A stretch of 64,000 nucleotides of DNA from Ambrosia x helenae (lineage: Eukaryota; Streptophyta; Magnoliopsida; Asterales; Asteraceae). This document shows, in pieces, positions 10,345-20,791 of the stretch (positions are counted from its first letter, which is position 1; every line of letters begins with the position of its first letter). The translations under genes were made by a program, and so were the position numbers. The stretch is taken from contig CM061226.1 in NCBI GenBank assembly GCA_030844895.1, positions 97,625,292 to 97,689,291 of the forward strand, in the 5' to 3' direction. Under the pieces are notes generated by a model. The model made no database searches, was not told the DNA's origin, and was given only the letters and a program-made list of their open reading frames with translations.

Positions 10345-10803
10345 GTCTGTTGATGGACGAAAGACTCAGATATGAGTAAAAGTTGATGCATGATTAAATA
10401 CTCAGGGATCATATGGCTACTTTTTTTGTATATTACTAGAAGTGTATAGAACGTCGCATGTCATGTTCTTCTAAGTCTGTCGATTGTTGTAAAATCCACC
10501 AGTTCAAACCAACCAATTTGTCTACTTTAATTGTTATAAAATCCGTTAGTTAATACCAATCAATTTGTCCGCTTTAGTTACAAGGAGCTCATGATTTTTT
10601 ATTTATTACGTTATTTTTTGTTACACCAGTGAAAACTTTCCTACAAGGTTACTCATCTTGGATTGATTTTACCTGAAAACATTTAACTGTCGAGTTAACA
10701 CCGATTTAGGCAAAAGTCAACAGTAATACGAGCTGAGACAAGCCGAGCAGACTCGACTTGATATTATTAACTCGATTTTCTTTGTTTTGAAGATTTTTGA
10801 TGT
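10345..10803. other. Intergenic DNA
   Basis: No gene or recognisable repeat boundary. The phrase ATGTCATGTTCTTCTAAG occurs at about 10126 and again at about 10458, bracketing the Tourist-like MITE, which points to a local duplication. Confidence 0.4.
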
Positions 10804-10996
10804 TTATTATTAGAGTAAACTGTCATTTTCGTCCTTGAGGTTTGACACTTTTTGCCAGTTTCATCCAAAAGATTTTTTTTTCTCAACTGGCTCCACTAGT
10901 TTTCAAATTCTTGCTGGTTTCGTCCAAGAGCCTAACTCCGTTAGTCAATCTCAGTTAACTGAGGGGTAAAGTTGTCAATTCAAATATTATCTGTAT

Positions 10997-10997
<1 letters not shown>

Positions 10998-11041
<44 letters not shown>
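10998..11041. repeat. (AAT)n microsatellite
   Basis: About 14 units, inside the Mutator-like element. Confidence 0.95.
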
Positions 11042-11113
11042 CCCTAAAAATGCCAAAACACGACACAGCAAAAAATATGTGTGTGCTCACCTGGCACTAT
11101 CATTTGCACCTTT

Positions 11114-11116
<3 letters not shown>

Positions 11117-11183
<67 letters not shown>
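11117..11183. repeat. (CT)n microsatellite
   Basis: About 33 uninterrupted CT units, inside the Mutator-like element. Confidence 0.95.
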
Positions 11184-11185
<2 letters not shown>

Positions 11186-12065
11186 ACATCCGCCATTGAA
11201 GAACCTTCATAATCTGTAAATATCATCAATTCCAGGTGATTAATCTTTCACATTGTCTAAATCTCCAATAAATTGATCTCAAAACCTATACACAAACACA
11301 GAGAGAGAGGGAGCTTCAACTATAAACGGTGGTCTCCGGAGGAGCCAAGGCGGAGCTCCGGCGGCACGACGGCCAAACAACACCAACACCACCCATCTTA
11401 TACCCTTTACCCAACCTTATTATAGAGAAAAAGGACCAGATCTAGAGAGATAAAGAGAAGGAAAGAAAAGAGAATCGTAGAGAGAGAGAGAGAGAGAGAA
11501 GAGACGCAGAAGAGAGAGAGACAGACGGAGGAGGAAGACGAAGACGACGGTGGTTGTGTCGTTGGCCGGAGGTCCGCCTTCGGCGGTGGCAGGAGCCATC
11601 GGCTCCTCTTCTTCCGATGGGTTTTCTGGTAGGGTTTAAAGAGAGAGAGAGGGTCCGGGTCAGGTTTGTTATTGAAGCTGATGGTGATGGTGTGTTGAAA
11701 AAGATGATGAAAGTGATGGTGGTGTGATGATGGTGGTGGGTTGAAGACTTGAAGAAGATGATGAATGTGGTGGGTTGAAGAAGAGACAGAGAGAGGTAGA
11801 GGAGAGAGAGTAAAGAGAGAGAGGTAGAAGTTAAGAGAGAAAGAGAGTTAAATAAAGATTTTATTTATTAAACATATAAAATATAAGGGTATTTTAGTCT
11901 TTTTACAAAAAGTTAACAGAAAAATGGATGGAGTTAACGAGTTGGACGAAACCAGCAAGAATTTGAAAACTAGTGGAGCCAGTTGAGAAAAAAAAATCTT
12001 TTGGATGAAACTGGCAAAAAGTGCCAAACCTCAGGGACGAAAATGGCAGTTTACTCTTATTATTA

Positions 12066-13154
12066 TTATAGAAGTGTTATATAACAAGTCCACAATCATC
12101 TCAAATTATTCAAGCCTTTTACATTATACAAAAGCAAATTATCAATATACAAGTAATTAGTTAATTTTTATGATCAAATAAATAATTTTCTCGGGCCAAT
12201 TTAGCTTGTGCATTTATACGAGCGAGCTACCTTTAGTTTGAACTCAGCTAAAAAAGTTTATATGAGCCAACGAGCTTAAGGCGAATCAAATCCAGGATGT
12301 ATGATGGAGAGCTATGTTCGACTTGAAAATTTGTGTTATTGAACTATTCAAGTTTTTAACTATAGCTAATGCGTATGAGGCGAATAGGTACAACTATTTG
12401 AAAAAGAAAAAAAAAACACATTTTAAATAATTTGTATATTTAATAACCCCTAGACTATAATGTGATAAAATATGATTACTAATGTTTTTATATTAATTAT
12501 TGGTTTTAACCTTTTATTTCATTTCATGAAATTTTTATATGAGGTGACCGAGCTTGAATGATCACCACACTTAATTGTAGGTTTCGTCTACAACCAATGT
12601 GTCTATAGCGTGTTGTTGGTTTTTGAGGTCGAACACCTTGTGGCCAAGTATCTTTAATATACACCAAGCGATGTAAACTTTTTCCGAGCCATTACAAACA
12701 GTCCTCAGTCCTCTTGTAACTTACCGTTCTATATGAGGTTTGTTCTGTTTTCATGAAACAAAAGACGAGTGTTTCTGATACGGATGATAACAGTTGACCA
12801 ATATTGCTCGGTTTCCTTAAGCTTCTCAAAAGTTCACCAACCATAAATGCTTACATGTAGTCATATATCATTTCCTATATTTACTGCCCAAACTATTGTC
12901 AATAGTTCGTATGACCCGTTATCCCTCTAGGGACGCAATAATACAAAATTAAACAAAATTGTCATAATTATATTTTTAATAAACATTCCCAAAAGTCTCC
13001 TTATATTATCAGTTGATATATTCGTTTTGTGTTTTGTTTCTTTGACTAAAGAATAACTTTGTAAGATTTGATGGCGGTATAAATGTCTCTACCTAATATT
13101 TTAACCTTCAGAGAAAAAAAAAACAAAGCATAATAACCTTATATGATCTTTTCG
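12066..13154. other. Intergenic DNA
   Basis: AT-rich; no gene, RNA or element boundary that I can support. Confidence 0.4.
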
Positions 13155-13601
13155 GTTAAAAATAGGGGTGTAAACGAGCGGAGCCCGAGCCTGACTGGGC
13201 TCGAGCTCAGCTCGTTATGGTTTTATGAAGCTCGGGCTCGAACTCGGCTCGGTTCGAGCCTACAATTTTGAGCTCGAGCTCGGCTCGAGATCGCAAAAGC
13301 TCGGCTCGCGAGTGTTATTAAATGGGCCTATGAAATAAGGACTTGGGCTTTGGAGATGTGGGCTATAAATTATAAAAGATATATAAATAACTTAGAATTA
13401 TGTTTGGGCTCGTTTAGGCTCGCGAGCCCAATCGAGTTTTGTATCTAGGGCTCGAGCTCGGGCTCGATAACTAAACGAGCCATATTTCAGGCTCGGGCTC
13501 GAGCTCGGGCTCGTTAAGGCTCGGCTCGTTCGGGCTTTTTTACCGAGTCAATCCCGGTAGCTCTCGAGCCGCTACGTGTCATTTACACCCCTAGTTAAAA
13601 A
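13155..13601. mobile_element. hAT-like MITE with 8-bp target duplication
   Basis: The element 13163-13593 (431 bp) begins TAGGGGTGTAAA and ends TTTACACCCCTA, perfect 12-bp inverted ends, flanked on each side by GTTAAAAA. An 8-bp duplication is the hAT signature. The interior is built from repeated GGCTCGAGCTCGG-type words on both strands. Confidence 0.88.
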
Positions 13602-16152
13602 TATACGCATGGTGTCAATGTAGTTAATTCGTTTGAACAATAAATTAATAACAATGATGTAGTTAATATCATTGTGAAATTATTAGTGCATTATTGATAA
13701 ACTTTGTAAGAAACCTATGTTGTGCATAGTGATAGTGCTTAATATAATTCGTTACATCTATAATGTTTTATAAGAAACCTATGCATAGTGCATAATATAA
13801 TTCGTTGCATCTATAATGTTTTAAAAATATAAAGTTACCCATTTTAAAAACTAGAAAACAACATATAATTTTATAAAACATTAATATATAATCATTTTAA
13901 TTTTGAATAAAAAATGTGGATTCTTGAATATATTTGGTAGAAGTGGAAAATCTCCTGATATGCTGGTAAAGTGGGTTGCAACTTGCAAGTGGGGAAGTGG
14001 GTTTTTCACGCATGTTATTTCAGCATCAAACTATTGAAAGGAATTGAACTTAGAGTAAACTTCAATTACTATTTACTAATTATTCTTTTAAACAATTCAA
14101 TATTTATGTACCAAAACTAATTTTAAAACAATTTTTTATTTATCAAATATTAAAATATCATCCAATAATTATTGATATAACAAATGAGAATTCAAGTCAT
14201 AGACTCATACAATAATGCAGAATAATTTATTAGTGTTGTTTATAAAATAATGCATACTATTGTTGAAGTTTCTAGATCTGTTGCGGAAGAAGTGTAGTTA
14301 AAATGTTTGAAAAACAAATGTATGTATCATATTAATTGGTTTTACAAATACTTACGCTAACTTATTTCTCTATATTTTTAATTATACCAAATCATCCGCA
14401 AATACAATTTATTATTATTATTATTATTATTATTTTTAAAGATGAGAGTAATCAAGTGGATGAATATACAAACATACACACGACTCATACATTTATACAT
14501 GTTAAATAAATGAACATCAACCTAAATGCATTTAAAATTGTGTAAGTCGAACATGACTCGTCTAACCGATTATCAAAACGTTAAAGGACGCATAGATAAA
14601 TATTTATGCTATATAAATATTAATGCTTTGTTTTTATTCAATTGCGAATTATGAAAAGCATGCATAAAAGGGTAGGCAATTAGGCAAATGAGAATAGTCC
14701 ATATATAATATCCTGAAAAATGAGCTGTAAACATGGTGATTCAACTCTATGATTATGGTCCCAACAGTGCCCACCAATATAAACAAATGAAAATGGTGAG
14801 GTCTTCACTCATTCACCAGAATAATTAAATACAACTGCATTATATATATACTTTTGATGATTGGTCGTTCTGATGTGTTATATGTTGTCGTTTTATAAAT
14901 TTGGATTATGCATTATTAATGTTTTTGTTTACATGTTTGGTTTCTTGTATTATTTAAGTAAACAATTAATACAAAGCTAACACAAAGCTTGGTAGAGAAC
15001 TACCATAAAAAAATATAGAAATACGTAAGGAACCGTAAAACTCGACAAAACAATTACAAGCCCATGTCTCGAATATTAAAATGACACCACATCTCCCCAT
15101 TTAGTTTACAAAATTTGAATCTGCTTCTTAACCGTAAAAAATGAGTTATCCTAAGGATGTCGACCATTCAATTTTGAGGAATGAATTGATTGTTGAATTT
15201 CTTCTCGTTCCTCGCCTTCTAGCTCTCCCACATAGGACATAACAAGACTGTTCCAATGGTCTTTTTGGTATGTTATCCCTTCATTAGTGATTAAAGGTAC
15301 AAAATGAATTTAATAAATGATTTGAAAATAGACATTTATTTAAAAGAAATTCTAAAAAAAATAGATATTTAGTTTAGGAAGAAACAATATGAGGTTTTGT
15401 TGGGGGACTCCCCCACTTAAAAGAGACATAAATTTGATCAACCGATAAGAAATTAGTTGCGGAATTTGTTTGGGCCCAAGGAAGGATAGCGTAAAGCCGT
15501 AAATGCAATACATTTTTAGGGCCCAAAGAAAGGAAATAGCAAGGCTATGAAATGTATCTTTAAGGCCCACATATGGAATATGTTTGGGCTAAATAAACTG
15601 GGTCAGTACTTAATACTTAGTAGTTAGTCCGTTGCTTTTTTTAGTCTAAACTCTAAGGCCGGTGGGTGCACAGACAGGACAACCCTCTGTCCCACCACCT
15701 TTGCCGTCTCCCTCGTCCCAACCACCGCCCCCACCCCTGTCCCCCATCTCCCCCATAACGCTAGGGACGCACAAATCACCATTCAGCACCAATCACCTTT
15801 CGCCACCACCCCGTCTCTCGCCCTCGTCCCGTCTCAACCACCGCCCCACACCCGCCAGTCTAAAGTAAACTAGAGAGAGCCCCGGTTATACAATATGAAT
15901 AAAGGAAATTGTTAACTGGTACGTGCATATCAAGTCTAAACAGTCAATTTTGTTAAAAAAAAATATAAAAAACGAAAAGTTCAACGTTTTAAATGTGTTG
16001 AAACAATTTAATTATTAAAAGATTTGGAAAAGATCGAAATAATATTAAGGGAATTTAAAGAACCAAGCTAACATATCTAATTAGTTATAAAAAATGAAAA
16101 AAGTAAAAGGTCTAATCGGTCTTCACTGAATTATAGCCAAGGCAATCGATTA
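13602..16152. other. Intergenic DNA, no gene seen
   Basis: AT-rich. A TTA run lies near 14410-14433. About 15370-15600 carries repeated GGGCCCAA words and 15660-15870 is a C-rich segment (CCACCACCTTTGCCGTCTCC); neither has a supported coding frame or element boundary. Confidence 0.45.
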
Positions 16153-16857
16153 ACAGAAACTAGGGGCGAGCAATAAACGGTTTCGAACCGCGAAAACCGT
16201 GAAACCGACCCGGAACCGCTAGAACCGAACCGAATTAATGTTATAGGTTCCGGTTCCGGTTCTCATATTTTGGCATAATCGGTTCCCGGTTCGGTTCCGG
16301 TTAGAACCGACGGGTCCGGTTAAGAACCGTTAGAACCGTTTTGAATTAAATTAAATATTTAAATATTCTATTATTAGTTTGAAATATATTATGTTATTTT
16401 CTTCTTTATAGTTCTTAACACTTTTAAATTGTTTTACTTGGTAGGAATGTAGAGTATTGCCTTATGTGATGGTCAGCAGTCAGCACGGCTTGTTCTGACC
16501 CGTTTAATCTGTATAAAAAGAATGATCTGATCCGAACAAAACATATTTTGATACGTAAACTGCTATACTTTTAGTAACCATGGTTAACACAAACTGTAGA
16601 TAATTTTTTTTAGAAAAATCATTGTTTTTGTTTATTTTTTTTATTTAATTGTTAATGTTAATTTTAGGATTTTATTGACAACCGTTCCAGTCTAGAACCG
16701 TTTCATGAGAACCGTTTCACCCGTTCCGGAACCGAACCGTTTAGTAATTATCGGTTCCGGTTCCGGTTCTCATATTTTGGAATAAACGGTTCGCGGTTCG
16801 GTCCGGTTCGGTTCGGTTCGGTCCGGTTCTGAACCGTTGCACAGCCCTAACAGAAAC
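16153..16857. mobile_element. hAT-like element with 8-bp target duplication
   Basis: The element 16161-16849 (689 bp) begins TAGGGGCGAGCAA and ends TTGCACAGCCCTA, imperfect inverted ends, flanked by perfect ACAGAAAC on both sides. The subterminal regions are made of GGTTCCGGTTC/GAACCG words in both orientations; the centre is AT-rich. No transposase. Confidence 0.87.
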
Positions 16858-17246
16858 CGACCAACTGACTACTTTTTTTTTCGTTGTTTAGTTTCCATTT
16901 TAATAAATACGACCACAGATGCTATGTAATATGTTTTTAGCATACACTCATTCATTCTTTAGCCTATACTAGCGGAAATGCCCACGCATTGCTGCAGGTG
17001 CGTTTGTTTTATTTCATCGCAGTTGTTAGGGTTTGTGGTGTTTGTGTGTAAATGACGTTTGTGGATGATTCATTAAGGTGACATAAAGTATGCACCTTGC
17101 TTTAAATAAGCTTATTGCTAGATCAATCTCAACTGGTTACAAAAGTATGTAAGACGAGACAATTAAGTAGTTGGTATACACTTAGCCTTGTTCCAAAATT
17201 CACATGTAAAATTTTTGTTAATACAGACTATCAAAACTTAAGATAA

Positions 17247-17983
17247 CTAGAAGCAACCTCGCGCTTTGCTGCAGGACACACCGATTTTAAATGTAAATAT
17301 AGACAAAATAATAATAATAACATTAATAATAAAAAGCTAAAACTCAAATATCGCAAAAATAAAAAAAATAAAAAGAAAAAGAAAAAAAGTCGTAGTTTCC
17401 TCAACCCCAATCCGCTAGGTTTGGTTAATTTTTTTTGCCTATCCTGGTTTCCAGCCTGTGCCGATTTGGCTAAAACCGGTTCTAATCCTTATTAAAAAAA
17501 CCCGATTCTCGTTTTCAACCCGGAATGGTTTGAGAAAAAAAGGCGAGTTATCTATATGCTCATTTAATGTAGTGGACACTTTTCGGACCATATTTTTATT
17601 TTGTTGCCAAAGAAGTTGAAAAATAAGTTTCTTAACACATTACCTCAATATCCATTTAGTCTCAACAATTACACGTATTCTTAAGTACGGATATTGATAA
17701 CAAACTTGAACCAATATGAATATCTAGTAATAACTGCAATGGTCATTACTCCTACAAATACTCTAATAACTTTTGATAGTTCTTCTAGTTTTATTAGATA
17801 TTTAATTATCACATTTAGTAATATTTAATAACAACCTTCTATTATTATTATAAATAAATTGACTTGTATTAAATTGTGTATTAAGTTTGTCTTCCCAATC
17901 TAATGAAATTACATATTTGTCCATGTAATTGAATATGAAATGACGATTTTACCCGTCCAAAATACACTATATAGTAGTATAGA
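17247..17983 (-). mobile_element. Helitron A, small, nested
   Basis: On the minus strand it starts TCTATACTACTATATAGTG and ends ...GGTTGCTT then CTAG, with flanking A and T. 737 bp, no coding capacity. A start of TCTATACTA is typical of plant Helitrons. It lies within Helitron B. Confidence 0.68.
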
Positions 17984-18388
17984 TAATTAAGTAATTCTAA
18001 AAAAACCATGATTCATATAAGTTAACAACTTGAAAATTAGTCAAAAGGACCCAGGAGTGAAACAAAAATCCATAAATTTCAGAACATGTGCAGAAACAAC
18101 CGCTAAGCAGATAACACACTATTTGCTCATTATTATATAAGACTCAAAGAAAGAAACATAGTAAATAACGAACCTTGTAGTATTTATGAATCGATAATCA
18201 TGACATCTAAAGGTCTATCAACTGGGCAGAGTAATTTAAGGCAAACTTGAGATTATGCGAGCTCTATAGGAGTCACATATGTCGGCCCAGCTTACTTGCT
18301 ATTCTGGTTATAAAAAACTGAATTAAAACGAACTTGAACAGACATACAAATATGATCACTCTAGTCACTTGTTTATATGTATGCTATA

Positions 18389-18490
18389 CACTACAAAGAA
18401 CGGGCCTTTAGCGCGACAATTGTCGCCGCTAATGGTGTCCGTTGTCGTCTCTATTGACCCACCTGTCGACGCTAATGCTGCATAAATGCT
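18389..18490 (+). mobile_element. CACTA transposon end fragment
   Basis: CACTACAAAGAACGGGCC at 18389 is a CACTA-superfamily terminus, followed by subterminal words such as GCGACAATTGTCGCCGCTAAT in inverted pairs. No matching opposite terminus is seen to the right, so it is an orphan end adjoining the CslD fragment. Confidence 0.65.
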
Positions 18491-18534
18491 AACATAAGAT
18501 AAAAATATCGGGTATGCTAAACTTGGACTTGTTT

Positions 18535-19932
18535 CGACCTGTACAGCAGCTGCTGCAAAAGCTCGGGTGGCGTTCTTTGGATCTTGGTGGATCAAGCCCG
18601 TAAAGTGCGACTCTTCTGAATAGACGACCCGTGAACGGGCCCTTGGAGCCCGTCAAGGGCTCTCATTTTTGCATCAAAGAAAACTATGTTGTGGTTGGCG
18701 CAACGGTCAGACGGGTCAATACCTTCGAATCTTTGAGGACATAACAAATTCGGTCACCACCTCTATCCATCATGAAACACATGCCTTCCCTCATGGCTTG
18801 TGAGTTGTAGATGTAATCATCACAGTCGAGATTGAGAATGAATGGGCCATTTGACATGATCACAGAGGCGCGAACCAGTGCATTCATGACCCCTGCCCTT
18901 TTGTTGTGGTCATAACTGGGTCGTTTTTCACGTGTTACATACATATATAAGCATTGGAAGACAAATGTCGACATCAGTAAAATCAAGCATCCCAGAATCA
19001 TCTTCTGTGCCATGTAATGGATCATCAGTTGGAGGTTTTAGCATCACCTGTATTAATCATGAATCCATAATTAAGGAATCTTTCATGAATCATTGATTAA
19101 CTACAAATTAAGGGGGTGTTATATTAAACTATCATAATCAAAGAATAAGATGATCAACTGTAATAAAACTTCTAGCCTGTTTGAAACTGAATATTTAACC
19201 TCTAAATAATCACTTGCAAGCGACTTCTTGTTGCAGCAAGTTTGAAACTCATTATCTGACCTCCAAATAACCTTTTACCTTCATTATTTATTTATTTATT
19301 TCTTTTTCGGAACATGTGGTTATAGTTTATACATTTGTATCGTATTCATACCCATCTTACAATTTTCTATACTAACTAAAGATTTTGAAATTTTATTTAA
19401 AAAACCTGTTCAAACAACCCAAACAGAACCCTTTTGGCCAGCCAACTAACCAGGTTGGTTTCGTTTGCGATTTTTTCAAAACCACAGTTTATAGTTTGGC
19501 CTAGACTTTTGGTTAAAAACGCCCGAAAATCAGACCCAAACACCCCTAATTCCAAAGAGTAAAAGTTGACAACTGCAACTTTCAACCAAATTAATAAGAA
19601 AACCAATTTCATATACTGCATTTTAAATTAAGTGCTTACCTGAATAATTCCAGAATGATCTCCTTTTGAGTGTTCTGGTGCAGGAGTTAACCAAGTTCCA
19701 GGCCAATGTGTTCCATCAGCCATCCATGTAGCTTTCTGAACCTTAACAATCTGACGACTTGAAGATTCATTCAAATTACGATAAAGTCTTGTACTTAGCG
19801 TATGATTTAACAATAGACAAATAAGAAAACATAAACACCAAGATAATAGAAATCGGTGTACCTATACGGGCTCAGAACATCGGCCAGGATCCGTAACTTA
19901 CGAGTCAGCAGTCTCCAAGTCTTGTTCATCAA
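18535..19932 (-). pseudogene. Cellulose synthase-like D (CslD) gene fragments, disrupted
   Basis: Three minus-strand pieces in the parental order resemble CslD, a Golgi/plasma-membrane family-2 glycosyltransferase. Piece 1 (about 19930-19863) reads LLTRKLRILADVLSPYR, the segment before the first transmembrane pair. Piece 2 (about 19752-19640) reads KATWMADGTHWPGTW to HSGIIQ and ends at a GT donor. Piece 3 (from 19047 to about 18535) starts after a CAG acceptor with VMLKPPTDDPL, then YDHNKRAGVMNALVRAS, LNLDCDD where the family has DCDH, YIYNSQAMREG, and later RRVALYGLDPPRSKERHP in a shifted frame. Frame breaks are near 18740 (a short deletion) and near 18625. The N-terminal RING-like domain, the membrane segments and the QxxRW end are absent. 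All pieces lie inside Helitron B. Confidence 0.85.
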
Positions 19933-20791
19933 CTCCAAACATTCAGCATGATCATTATCTATTTATCTTTACCATTCTCCATCACTCCCTCTTTTGGCCA
20001 AATAACATATTTTTTTTCATTTTCTGGCTGCAAATCAAAACATCTGATAGAAGGCACAACAAACACCATCATAGATTAACCTACAACTAAATCAAGCCCT
20101 ATGTAGAAGAAAAAAAACCCAACTAATTTCACAAAAATCCTCTGGCCGAAACGTGAAAATCCCATAAAACATACATGATCATTTCACAAACAATTGAAAA
20201 CATAATCAAAACAATTAAACAAACGCAGAACAGAGCAATAACAATTACAATAACTGATAAATGAAATGACCTCAAATCGTTACTGACTTTAATTGCAGCA
20301 CGTTCAAACGGAAATCAGGGATAATAAATGGCGATATAGGAGTAATCAGTCGTGTATATAATAAAATGAAAATTTTGTAGAAGCAGAGTTGCATTACGTA
20401 GGGCTTAAATAGGCTTCAAACGAAAGTAAAGGGTTTTAGGTTTCTTCTTACATTCAATGTTCGAAAACACTGGAATTGATGAAAACGAAAACGCCAGGGA
20501 ATTCATTACCACACTTTAATTACAACCTTTAATTTCCCAATGGCGGTTATGATAGAGATAGGGAAGCTGAAGAAAAGCACAGAACGTGAAGGGCAGAAAG
20601 GGATGAGATTTTACTTTGAACTAAAATTAAAACTTAAAATTACAATTTTAACCTTCTAAGTGTCTTAATTGTCACAATTATCCCCATAATACCCTTAATT
20701 TTCTTGCTTAAATAGATTGTACATGTTGCTTGTTAAGTTGTACGGAAGTGAAAATTACAATGTTGTACATCACTCCTCCTTAATAAGATAA

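Larger units (their letters stand above)
10804..12065. mobile_element. Mutator-like non-autonomous element with 9-bp target duplication
   Basis: The element proper is 10813-12056 (1,244 bp), flanked by the 9-bp direct repeat TTATTATTA. The ends are long inverted repeats of roughly 120-160 bp: GAGTAAACTGTCATTTTCG on the left matches the complement of CGAAAATGGCAGTTTACTC on the right, and the similarity continues through GTTTGACACTTTTTGCCAG. Long inverted repeats plus a 9-bp duplication define the Mutator superfamily. The interior has no transposase. It holds AAT and CT microsatellites and a GA/GGTGAT-rich segment that may be captured host DNA of unknown source. Confidence 0.85.
16969..20788 (-). 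mobile_element. Helitron B, carries CslD gene fragments
   Basis: On the minus strand the element starts TCTTATTAAGGAGGAGTG (20788 downward) and ends at CTAG (16969-16972), preceded by a GC-rich imperfect hairpin. The flanks are A and T as expected for insertion between A and T. The 5' end shares a terminal segment with Helitron C (AGTGATGTACAACAT, then GTACA/CAACATGTACAA). No Rep-helicase is present, so it is non-autonomous. It contains Helitron A, a CACTA end and three CslD fragments. Pairing this 5' end with this 3' end is inference; both termini individually look convincing. Confidence 0.65.

Noticed and set aside
11044..11229. Open frame with a long Arg-Glu run
   Set aside because: It is the translation of the CT microsatellite.
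15662..15868. Pro/Ser-rich open frame
   Set aside because: C-rich low-complexity DNA without homology or gene context.
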